Below, one piece after another: positions 1 through 6,128 of a stretch of 28,164 nucleotides of DNA. The stretch is from positions 1 to 28,164 of the forward strand of contig DAOTJI010000032.1 in NCBI GenBank assembly GCA_035448625.1, given 5' to 3'. Position 1 is the stretch's first letter. Every line of letters starts with the position of its first letter. The notes under the pieces are model-generated. The model had not been told where the DNA came from. It was given only the letters and a program-made list of their open reading frames with translations, and did no database searches. The position numbers and the translations under genes were made by a program. Source of the stretch: UBA8904 sp035448625 (GTDB lineage: Bacteria > Desulfobacterota > Syntrophia > Syntrophales > Smithellaceae).

Positions 1-2
1 AA

Positions 3-200
3 GAGTTCGGCGCCTGGGCCGCAAACAACGGTTTCCGGACCGGCGTCAGTTTCGGGCTGGCTGTCGTTCCCAAGGGGAAAAATAATCTCGATGATATTCT
101 GCGACAGGCGGACGCAGCGCTGTACGATGCGAAGCCGAAGGAGTGCGAAATCAGTAAGGCGTCAGCTCCTTCCCGAATACCGGACAAGATGAGGGGGTAA
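3..200 (+). CDS. GGDEF-domain protein, C-terminal fragment (5' end outside window)
   Basis: Only the last 65 residues are present, in the frame starting at base 3 and ending at a TAA. They read like the end of a GGDEF (diguanylate cyclase) domain: a beta-strand with VSFGLAVVPKG, then LDDILRQADAALYDAK, which matches the family pattern of an acidic helix followed by ADxALYxAK. The usual closing GRN is absent; the chain continues with KPKECEIS and a short tail. If the missing part carries an intact GG(D/E)EF site, the protein would make cyclic di-GMP. The catalytic motif lies outside the window, so activity and any sensory domain cannot be judged. Confidence 0.8.
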   Translation, partial: EFGAWAANNGFRTGVSFGLAVVPKGKNNLDDILRQADAALYDAKPKECEISKASAPSRIPDKMRG

Positions 201-273
201 ACTCGGGCAATCATATGTGGTCAACCGATTCAAGTTCAAACGATAACTATTGATGATGTCAGGAACCCTGGGC

Positions 274-766
274 ATGAATAATATTTCACGCTTGCTCATC
301 TGTATCACGCTTTTTCTGTTCATCGGTTGCGTAAACAGCATGCTGTCGAAGCGGGACAGTCTGCTCATCACCGGCAGCTATGGTGAACTTCAAAAACACA
401 CAGAGGAGGAAGTCCGTCGTTCAGGAGCGGCGAAGACCTCCGTATTGCTGCCCCTGTGCATATCCTACGGAAAGACCAAACGTTACGATCGTCTCTTTGA
501 ATGTTGCAACCAATTGGAGAATAATATTCAAAAGGGCGACATCTGTAATGTCGACAGGGAGGATACGGCAAATAAGAATCCCCTGCTCGGGGCTAGCGCC
601 AAATTGAATCGAAGAACAACGTTCAACCATCAATACGGAAACCAGTAAAATCGGTTTTGTTGGCGACAAACAAGAAGCCCTCAGACAGGCACAATTGCTG
701 ACGAAGAAAAAGTATGACCATCCGTTCTATTGGGCGTCATTTCAACTGACCGGCAACGCAAAATAG
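274..766 (+). pseudogene. decayed TPR/CHAT-type lipoprotein (N-terminal fragment plus C-terminal CHAT tail in another frame)
   Basis: An open frame from ATG 274 (AGGAA lies 8 bases upstream) to 648 starts with a lipoprotein signal: about 11 hydrophobic residues ending in LFIGC, with Cys19 as the probable lipidated residue. A helical, TPR-like stretch follows. After about residue 90 the reading becomes low-complexity and stops. In a different frame, 608-766 encodes a 52-residue tail whose end, HPFYWASFQLTGNAK, closely resembles the conserved C-terminus of CHAT (caspase-like) domains (HPxYWAxFxLxG). The two ends therefore appear to belong to one former TPR-CHAT lipoprotein that lost its middle, including the catalytic His and Cys, and is frameshifted. 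Upstream TTG 250, ATG 253 and ATG 256 are alternative starts. The short 274-648 frame could still be translated as a small lipoprotein. Confidence 0.55.
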
Positions 767-868
767 CCGGATAAAAAGCCGTCTGAGTATGGTTTCCTCA
801 TCACCTTCCTTTTCCATTTTGTCGCTTTATGCTATAGAAGAAACATTCCATTAAGCAAGGAGAAACTC

Positions 869-1933
869 ATGAAAGTTCTCGCTCTGAATTCCAGCTCCCG
901 GACGGGAGACGTCAGCAAGACCGAAATCATTCTGGGGGATCTGCTCCAGGGCATGCGCGAAGCGGGCGCGGAGGTGGAGGTCGTCGAACTGCGTCGAAAA
1001 AAAATCCGGTACTGCATCGGATGCTTTACCTGCTGGACCAAAACCCCCGGGGTCTGCATTCACAAAGACGATATGACCCGGGAGATTTTTCCAAAATACC
1101 GGGACAGCGATCTGGTGGTTCTGGCCACTCCCCTTTTCCATTACACCGTGAACGCCGTCATGAAAACCTTCATCGAGCGGACGCTTCCCATCGCGCTCCC
1201 CTTCTTTGAGAAACAAGACGGAGCAACCCGGCATCCCTACCGTCACAAGGCGCCGCCCGTCGTCATCCTTTCCGTCGCCGGATTCCCGGAAGAAAGCGTC
1301 TTTGACGCGCTGAAATTCTACGCGCGCTTCCTGTTTCGGGATCACCTCGCGGCGGAAATTTACCGGACATCCTCCGAAATGTTTTTGCATTCGACCGGCA
1401 GCAGGAAAGTCTCCGAGGTTCGGGAAGCGCTGATTCAGGGCGGCCGGGAGCTGGTTGAATCCTTGAAAATATCTCCGGAAACCCTGAAAAGAATCCACAA
1501 GCCGATCACCACCTTTGAAGAGATGGCGCCCCTGGGAAACCTGATGTGGCAGACCTGCATCGACGAGGGCGTGACCCTGGGCGAAGCCCAGAAGAAAAAA
1601 ATGATTCCGCGCCCCGATTCCATCGAAAGTTTCCTGATGATGATGCGCTTCGCCTTCAAAGCCCGCAAAGCCGGAGACGCGAAGATGGCCGTGCAGTTCA
1701 ATTTTTCGGGGCAGGCGTCGGGAGAATGTTATTTCATGGTCGAGAACGGAACCTTCCGGACCGGCAAGGGAGCGGCGGACCATCCCGACCTGATCATCGA
1801 ATCGCCCTTCGAGGTCTGGATGGACATCATGACCCGGAAAGCGGACGGGCAGAAATTGTTCATGGAACAAAAGTATTCCGCCCGGGGGGACCTCACGGCC
1901 CTCATGCGCTTCAAGGACCTCTTCGGCAATTAA
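869..1933 (+). CDS. NADPH-dependent FMN reductase-type flavoprotein fused to an SCP2 sterol-carrier domain
   Basis: This 354-residue protein has two parts. Residues 1 to about 200 are a flavodoxin-like fold of the NADPH-dependent FMN reductase / iron-sulfur flavoprotein family: MKVLALNSSSR phosphate loop for FMN, then the cysteine run C49-x2-C52-x2-C55 plus C63, followed by HKDDM and the VVLATPLFHYTVNAVMKTFIER segment. Residues about 245-354 match the SCP2 sterol-carrier fold, with FNFSG, DLIIESPFEVWMDIM and a GDLTALMRFKDLF ending. The flavin domain should move electrons in the cytoplasm; the SCP2 part would bind a lipid or acyl-CoA. The start is supported by AAGGAG 7 bases upstream. The gene stands alone, followed by the promoter of the riboswitch-controlled gene. 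The substrate is unknown. Confidence 0.85.
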   Translation: MKVLALNSSSRTGDVSKTEIILGDLLQGMREAGAEVEVVELRRKKIRYCIGCFTCWTKTPGVCIHKDDMTREIFPKYRDSDLVVLATPLFHYTVNAVMKTFIERTLPIALPFFEKQDGATRHPYRHKAPPVVILSVAGFPEESVFDALKFYARFLFRDHLAAEIYRTSSEMFLHSTGSRKVSEVREALIQGGRELVESLKISPETLKRIHKPITTFEEMAPLGNLMWQTCIDEGVTLGEAQKKKMIPRPDSIESFLMMMRFAFKARKAGDAKMAVQFNFSGQASGECYFMVENGTFRTGKGAADHPDLIIESPFEVWMDIMTRKADGQKLFMEQKYSARGDLTALMRFKDLFGN

Positions 1934-2024
1934 GATCTGCGCCTAGCGGCAAGCCTAACGGTATATTTTTTTCGCTTGAAGAGCGGACACCCAGGGCCGA
2001 TCAAAAATCGGGCCGATAATCCGG

Positions 2025-2053
2025 TTGACAACCCGATATTTTTAAAATATGTT
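2025..2053 (+). promoter_or_regulatory. sigma-70-like promoter for the riboswitch/dynamin transcript
   Basis: TTGACA at 2025-2030, a 17-base spacer and TATGTT at 2048-2053. Predicted transcription start is near 2060, about 25 bases upstream of the riboswitch aptamer, which is the expected geometry for a short riboswitch leader. Confidence 0.7.
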
Positions 2054-2083
2054 CGCTTCCACGATTGGATGTCTTTTCCCAAT

Positions 2084-2134
2084 GGGTGATGGAGTTCACC
2101 CCCATGAACCGCAATTTTTGCTGATAACTCCTGC
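2084..2134 (+). promoter_or_regulatory. fluoride riboswitch aptamer (crcB motif)
   Basis: The RNA shows the ordered crcB-motif elements. GGGTG (2084-2088) pairs with CACCC (2097-2101), enclosing ATG and the pseudoknot strand. AACCGC (2107-2112) follows. A helix GCAA/TTGC (2111-2114 with 2118-2121) has a TTT loop. Then CTGAT leads to AACTCC (2126-2131), which pairs with GGAGTT (2091-2096) as the pseudoknot. Compared with the Pseudomonas and Thermotoga aptamers I recall, GATG, AACCGC and GCTGAT are retained, and the pseudoknot pairs covary. The usual CCTAC end reads CCTGC here. Fluoride binding stabilises the pseudoknot, which would block the overlapping terminator, so the expected response is gene activation by fluoride. 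The downstream gene is a dynamin-like GTPase, not a fluoride channel. Confidence 0.85.
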
Positions 2135-2161
2135 AGATCCGTAATCTGTGGGAGTTTTTTT
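2126..2161 (+). terminator. riboswitch expression-platform terminator, also enclosing the Shine-Dalgarno site
   Basis: Bases 2126-2138 pair with 2144-2156 in a 13-bp stem (two G-U wobbles, no mismatches) around the loop CCGTA. A run of seven T ends one base before the ATG at 2162. The first six bases of the 5' arm (AACTCC) are also the pseudoknot strand of the aptamer, so terminator and ligand-bound aptamer are mutually exclusive. The 3' arm contains GGGAG (2150-2154), the only good Shine-Dalgarno sequence for the next gene, so the hairpin would also hide the ribosome binding site. Confidence 0.85.
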
Positions 2162-3820
2162 ATGATGGACAATGCTTCAATCCAAATGTCGATTCCCGAA
2201 ATCCGCGATCATTTAGAAATCATTGCGGACACGTGCCGGCGCTTCCGGATCATTTCCCTGGCCCGGCAACTGGAGGCTGCGCAGGCGCTCCTTTCAGAAA
2301 ATCCTCCCATAGACGTTGCGGTTTTGGGGCAGTTCAAGGCGGGGAAAAGTTCTTTTTTAAATAATCTGATCGGCTACAAGGTGCTGCCCGTAGGCGCCAT
2401 TCCGGTAACCACGGCCATCACCCGCCTGCAATATGGAAACAGCGAACGGGCTTTCATCCGGCACTTCAACGGACAGACCACGGAAATTCCGCTTACCGAT
2501 GTTGTCCGCTTCACGTCCGAAGCGGAAAATCCCGGGAACGAAAAAAACGTGGCGATGGTGGATATAGAACTTCCGTCCATGAAGGAATATCCCGGCCTTC
2601 GTCTCGTGGACACGCCGGGACTGGGCAGTGTATATCAATACCACCAGTCCACATCGGAAGAATGGCTTCCCTCCGTCGGCACGGCCATCCTGGCGGTGAG
2701 CTCCGACCGTCCGCTTTCGGAGCACGATCTGGAGTTGATTCGTGAACTGACCGTTCACACCCCCCACATCATTCTTCTGCTGACCAAAGCCGATCTATTG
2801 TCGCCGGAGCAGCAACAGGAAGTCCTTTCATTCTTCAAAGACACGCTCCAACGGGAGCTTCACCGGACGCTTCCCGTTTACCTCTATTCAACAAAGATAC
2901 ATTCGGAAGAATACAGAAATCAGTTTCAGGATAATATCCTGAAACCTCTGTGCCGCAACCGGGATGAGGAATTCCTGAGAATCCTCCGTCACAAAGTCCG
3001 TTTTCTGTCTCAAAGCTGTTTGGACTATCTGAATATAGCCCTGCGGTCATCGCTGCAGGCGGACATGAACCGGGAGCATCTTCGCGGTCGTATTCTGAAC
3101 GAAAAAATCCATGAAGACAGCCTTCGGGAAGAGCTGGGAATGATTTCACGGGAGCATCAGAGGCAAACCCGCCCCATGATTGAAGCCCGCCTGGAAAATT
3201 TTCTCGTTCCCCTGGCAAAGAAATCCGTCCATCAACTAAAAACCGACATCGCTTCCTGGAAAGGCAATCTCTGGAAGCTATCACGAAGATACGAAGTCTG
3301 GGTTTCCGAAACCCTATCGGAAGAGCTGCGCATGATTTCCAAAAATGAACATGTCCATTGTCTCGGCACCATGAAAAAAGCTCACGCTTCGTTTTCCCGG
3401 ACGGTGGACTCCTTTTGCAGGCTTCTCAACGACAACATTCGGAACGTGCTCGGCGTGGAGATGGCGGAAGTCCACTGGAAAATGGATGTCGCGGAACCCG
3501 GCCATCCGGATATTTCATTTACCAAACCTTTTGATATTCATCTGGACTTAATCTGGTTCCTCATCCCCATGTTTTTATTCGGGAAGGCTTTTGAACGTCA
3601 TTTCATAGCCAACGTTCCCAAAGAGGTTGCGATGAATCTTTCCCGCCTGGGCTATCAGTGGGAAAAGAGTGTGAACAACGCCATCGAAGAAATGCGGCGG
3701 CAGGCGATGAACTACATTCATGAAGAACTCTCAACGATCGAAGCTCTGATCTCAAGGACAGACGCTCAAACCGAAGAGATCAGGCAACGGATCGCTCAGA
3801 TCGAGAAAACACCCTTTTAA
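2162..3820 (+). CDS. dynamin-family (bacterial dynamin-like) GTPase under fluoride-riboswitch control
   Basis: A 552-residue large GTPase. G1 is GQFKAGKS at residues 56-63, G2 is the Thr pair at 83-84, G3 is DTPG at 150-153 and G4 is TKAD at 208-211. A helical N-terminus (residues 10-45) precedes the G domain. The remaining 300 residues are mostly helical, with a hydrophobic stretch near 459-476 (LIWFLIPMFLF), as expected for the membrane-touching paddle of bacterial dynamin-like proteins. The C-terminus looks coiled-coil. Such proteins hydrolyse GTP to remodel, fuse or protect membranes from the cytoplasmic side. ATG 2162 lies 7 bases after GGGAG; ATG 2165 is the alternative. The gene is monocistronic, behind its own promoter and a fluoride riboswitch, and converges on the tRNA-Pro transcript. 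The link to fluoride is inferred from the leader only. Confidence 0.85.
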   Translation: MMDNASIQMSIPEIRDHLEIIADTCRRFRIISLARQLEAAQALLSENPPIDVAVLGQFKAGKSSFLNNLIGYKVLPVGAIPVTTAITRLQYGNSERAFIRHFNGQTTEIPLTDVVRFTSEAENPGNEKNVAMVDIELPSMKEYPGLRLVDTPGLGSVYQYHQSTSEEWLPSVGTAILAVSSDRPLSEHDLELIRELTVHTPHIILLLTKADLLSPEQQQEVLSFFKDTLQRELHRTLPVYLYSTKIHSEEYRNQFQDNILKPLCRNRDEEFLRILRHKVRFLSQSCLDYLNIALRSSLQADMNREHLRGRILNEKIHEDSLREELGMISREHQRQTRPMIEARLENFLVPLAKKSVHQLKTDIASWKGNLWKLSRRYEVWVSETLSEELRMISKNEHVHCLGTMKKAHASFSRTVDSFCRLLNDNIRNVLGVEMAEVHWKMDVAEPGHPDISFTKPFDIHLDLIWFLIPMFLFGKAFERHFIANVPKEVAMNLSRLGYQWEKSVNNAIEEMRRQAMNYIHEELSTIEALISRTDAQTEEIRQRIAQIEKTPF

Positions 3821-3885
3821 ATTCGCCGGCTCGTCAAAACCAAGATGGGGCAAAATGATGTTTGTCGGCAGAACGGTTGAAATCA

Positions 3886-3915
3886 AAGAGGTTATGCGGG
3901 AAGGCATAACCTCTT
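3886..3915 (-). terminator. hairpin terminator downstream of tRNA-Pro
   Basis: A perfect 12-bp inverted repeat (AAGAGGTTATGC and its complement) with a 6-base loop starts 8 bases past the 3' CCA of the tRNA on the minus strand. It is followed by a T-rich but broken tract (TGATTTC). It probably ends the amidase-rph-rdgB-tRNA transcript and may also stop readthrough from the convergent GTPase gene. Confidence 0.65.
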
Positions 3916-3923
3916 GAGGGGAC

Positions 3924-4000
3924 TGGTCGGGGCGGCAAGATTTGAACTTGCGACATCTTGCTCCCAAAGCAAGCGCGCTACCAGGCTGCGCTACGCCCCG
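3924..4000 (-). tRNA. tRNA-Pro (anticodon UGG)
   Basis: 77 nt including a genome-encoded CCA. Acceptor stem CGGGGCG pairs with CGCCCCG followed by ACCA. The D-arm carries AGCGCAGCCTGGTAGCGC. The anticodon stem CTTGC/GCAAG encloses TTTGGGA, giving UGG (complement at 3964-3966). The T-arm has GTTCAAATC. Only four bases separate the rdgB stop codon from the tRNA 5' end, so the tRNA must be cut out of the operon transcript. RNase PH, which trims tRNA 3' ends, is encoded two genes upstream. Confidence 0.97.
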
Positions 4001-4004
4001 TTTT

Positions 4005-4601
4005 TTATTCCAACCGGCCTGCCTCCAGCCAGGCTTTGAACTTCGCAAACGCCTGGCCGCGGTGGCTGACCCTGTTTTTGATTTCCGGAGGCAATTCCGC
4101 CGCTGTTTTGCCCAGGCGCGGATCCAGGAAAATCGGATCATAACCGAAGCCGTTCGTGCCCCGGCCCTCATCAATGATCCGACCCCGCCATTCGGCTTCA
4201 AATGAATGGTAAATGCCTTCTGGCCGGTACAGAACCAGCGCGCAAAAAAAAGAGGCTGTTCTTTTCTCCGTCGGAACCTCTTTTAATTTGCCCAGGAGTT
4301 TGGCGTTGTTTTCTTCGTCCGTGGCGTTCTCGCCCGCGTAGCGCGCGGAGTAAACGCCCGGCTCCCCTTTGAGGGCGTCCACCCGCAAGCCGGAATCGTC
4401 GGCCAGGACGGTTTCACCCAAATATTCGGAAACGGTTCTTGCTTTTTTCAGAGCATTTTCCAGATAGGTCGCCCCGTCCTCTACGATCTCGGGCAGCGCC
4501 TCAAAATGATTCAGAGACACCAGTTCAATGCCGGTCCCTTTCATTATCTGCGCGATTTCCCGGACTTTGCCCTCGTTTTTCGTCGCCAACACGATTTTCA
4601 T
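4005..4601 (-). CDS. rdgB: XTP/dITP pyrophosphatase (Ham1/RdgB family)
   Basis: The 198-residue product removes pyrophosphate from dITP, XTP and similar deaminated purine nucleotides, keeping them out of DNA and RNA. The N-terminal signature VLATKNEGKVREI binds the triphosphate, LADDSGL near residues 67-73 supplies the catalytic aspartates, and GFGYDPIF plus SHRGQA near the C-terminus are typical. The ATG overlaps the TGA of rph (ATGA), which fixes the start; a longer open frame upstream lies inside rph and is not real. The gene is second to last in the amidase-rph-rdgB-tRNA operon. Length is normal for the family. Confidence 0.97.
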   Translation of the reverse strand: MKIVLATKNEGKVREIAQIMKGTGIELVSLNHFEALPEIVEDGATYLENALKKARTVSEYLGETVLADDSGLRVDALKGEPGVYSARYAGENATDEENNAKLLGKLKEVPTEKRTASFFCALVLYRPEGIYHSFEAEWRGRIIDEGRGTNGFGYDPIFLDPRLGKTAAELPPEIKNRVSHRGQAFAKFKAWLEAGRLE

Positions 4602-5329
4602 GATCGCCAGTCGCCCGTGATTTCCTTCTGGCGGGCGATGATTTGCCGAATGCCCTCCATGGCCAGCGCGGTCATGGCATCCAGCCGGTCTTTTCCGAAC
4701 GGAGCGCGCTCGGCCGTGCCCTGGACTTCGATAAAAAGGCCGTCGCCGGTCATGACAAAATTCATGTCCACATCCGCCTGCGAGTCTTCCGCATATTCCA
4801 GATCCAGCAGAGCCTGATTTTCCACGATTCCGACGCTCACGGCGGAAACAAAATCCGAAACGGGGATTTCCCGCACGATTCCCTGCTGCTTCATATCCTT
4901 CAGGAGATCGATCAGGGCGACGAACGCCCCGGTAATGGATGCAGTGCGTGTTCCGCCGTCCGCCTGAATGACGTCGCAATCGATGTAGATGGTTCTTTCG
5001 CCGAAAGCGGTCAGGTCCGTGACGGCGCGAAGCGATCGCCCGATGAGTCTCTGAATTTCATGCGTCCTGCCGCCGATTTTGCCGCGCACGGATTCCCGCG
5101 CCGATCGGGTGGAGGTGGACATGGGCAGCATCGCATATTCCGCGGTCAGCCAGCCCCGGCCGGTATTTTTTAAAAAAGGCGCCGTCTTCTCGTCCAGCGA
5201 TGCGGTGCAGAGCACTTTGGTGTTGCCGAACTCCACCATCACGGAGCCGGGAACATTTTTCAAATACCGGTTGGCGATGGAAATCGGCCGCAGTTCGTCC
5301 CATTTTCTGTTCGCGCTTCTTGTGAACAC
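4598..5329 (-). CDS. rph: ribonuclease PH
   Basis: A phosphorolytic 3' to 5' exoribonuclease that trims tRNA 3' ends. The product is 243 residues, close to the usual 238. Hallmarks are ELRPISI near the N-terminus, VEFGNTKVLC, GWLTAEYAMLP, the arginine-rich loop SARESVRGKIGGRTHEIQRLIGRSLRAV, and DCDVIQADGGTRTASI. I chose GTG at 5329 as start because AGGAGG sits just upstream and overlaps the amidase stop; the spacing of about three bases is short. An ATG further upstream would run into the amidase gene and has no family support. Pairing with rdgB is a widely conserved arrangement. Confidence 0.95.
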   Translation of the reverse strand: MFTRSANRKWDELRPISIANRYLKNVPGSVMVEFGNTKVLCTASLDEKTAPFLKNTGRGWLTAEYAMLPMSTSTRSARESVRGKIGGRTHEIQRLIGRSLRAVTDLTAFGERTIYIDCDVIQADGGTRTASITGAFVALIDLLKDMKQQGIVREIPVSDFVSAVSVGIVENQALLDLEYAEDSQADVDMNFVMTGDGLFIEVQGTAERAPFGKDRLDAMTALAMEGIRQIIARQKEITGDWRS

Positions 5330-5336
5330 AGGCCTC

Positions 5337-6020
5337 CTAAAAGAATCCCTTGAAGCTTTTCGCCAGCGCCCCGGCAATTTCCGCCTGCGTTTTTGCGGAG
5401 GTCAGCTTCTTTTTTCCATCGGGGTTCGTGATGAAACCGATTTCCGCGACCAGCACGGGAACAGCCAACCCTTCAGCCAGCGGAATCCCCGCCTCCCGAA
5501 GCCCCCGCCCCTGACGGGGAAAGAGGCTTTCCAGATTTTTCTGAACCAAGCGCGCCAGTTTCACGGTGTCGTTCAAATACCGTTTGTCCGGCGAACCGGC
5601 GCCCGCCGCCTTCTTGTTCGTAAGGCCGTCCTTTGAAAAGCCGGGATAATACAGCTCAAATCCCGCAGCGGTTTTGCCGAAGCCGCCGTTGGCATGCAGG
5701 CTCAAAACCAGGGCGGGGTTTGCTTTCAGAATGATCTTTTTGCGTTCTGCCGGCGACAACGTTTGATCCGTATTCCGGGTCAGCAGGGCTTCCACATTGC
5801 CCCCTTTGGCCAGTTCCTTCTGGAGGGCCAGGGCGATGGCCAGCGTCACGTCCTTTTCGGCGGCCCCGTCCACTCCAAGAACCCCCGCGTCGTCACCGCC
5901 GTGCGCCGCGTCGATCACCACGATGTGCTTTGCCGTCTGAGCCTCTGCCGACGTGCCCGCAATGCACAGCATCAGAACCCCAAAAAAGACAACGGCAACC
6001 TTTTGCCATGTTTGAAGCAT
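5337..6020 (-). CDS. N-acetylmuramoyl-L-alanine amidase (Amidase_3, AmiC-type)
   Basis: A secreted zinc amidase that cuts the bond between N-acetylmuramic acid and the stem peptide of peptidoglycan. From ATG 6020 (AGGTG 7 bases upstream) it has 227 residues. Residues 1-28 form a Sec signal peptide, with a hydrophobic core VAVVFFGVLMLCIAG and a likely cut after AEA. The zinc and catalytic residues of Amidase_3 are visible: H40 in DAAHGG, E55, H109 in SLHAN and E193 in VAEIGF. No SPOR or AMIN domain is present, so this is a bare catalytic module. It heads a transcript with rph, rdgB and tRNA-Pro. An in-frame upstream ATG would place the start before the promoter's -10 and is unlikely. Confidence 0.93.
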   Translation of the reverse strand: MLQTWQKVAVVFFGVLMLCIAGTSAEAQTAKHIVVIDAAHGGDDAGVLGVDGAAEKDVTLAIALALQKELAKGGNVEALLTRNTDQTLSPAERKKIILKANPALVLSLHANGGFGKTAAGFELYYPGFSKDGLTNKKAAGAGSPDKRYLNDTVKLARLVQKNLESLFPRQGRGLREAGIPLAEGLAVPVLVAEIGFITNPDGKKKLTSAKTQAEIAGALAKSFKGFF

Positions 6021-6072
6021 TTTTTTCACCTGCGAACGATATTCTTTTCCGCGCGAAGCGGAGTTGCGCCTG

Positions 6073-6100
6073 CTTATAGCAGAGTCAATTCGTTTGTCAA
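6073..6100 (-). promoter_or_regulatory. sigma-70-like promoter for amidase-rph-rdgB-tRNA-Pro
   Basis: On the minus strand, TTGACA (6100-6095), a 16-base spacer and TATAAG (6078-6073) lie in the 108-base gap between rel and the amidase gene, about 50 bases before the amidase ATG. This splits the long minus-strand block into two transcription units. Confidence 0.7.
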
Positions 6101-6128
6101 CCAACAAAAAATGCGCGGAAAGCGGCGA

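Noticed and set aside
851..1870. 339-codon open frame on the minus strand, antisense to the flavoprotein-SCP2 gene
   Set aside because: The plus frame has a good ribosome site and clear domains; the minus frame is a shadow.
2060..2161. preQ1, thiamine or simple attenuator leader
   Set aside because: The leader lacks the conserved cores of those classes, while the GATG, AACCGC, GCTGAT and pseudoknot elements appear in crcB-motif order.
4602..4979. N-terminal extension of rdgB in the same open frame
   Set aside because: It lies wholly inside rph. The ATGA overlap at 4598-4601 and the family N-terminus fix the start at 4601.
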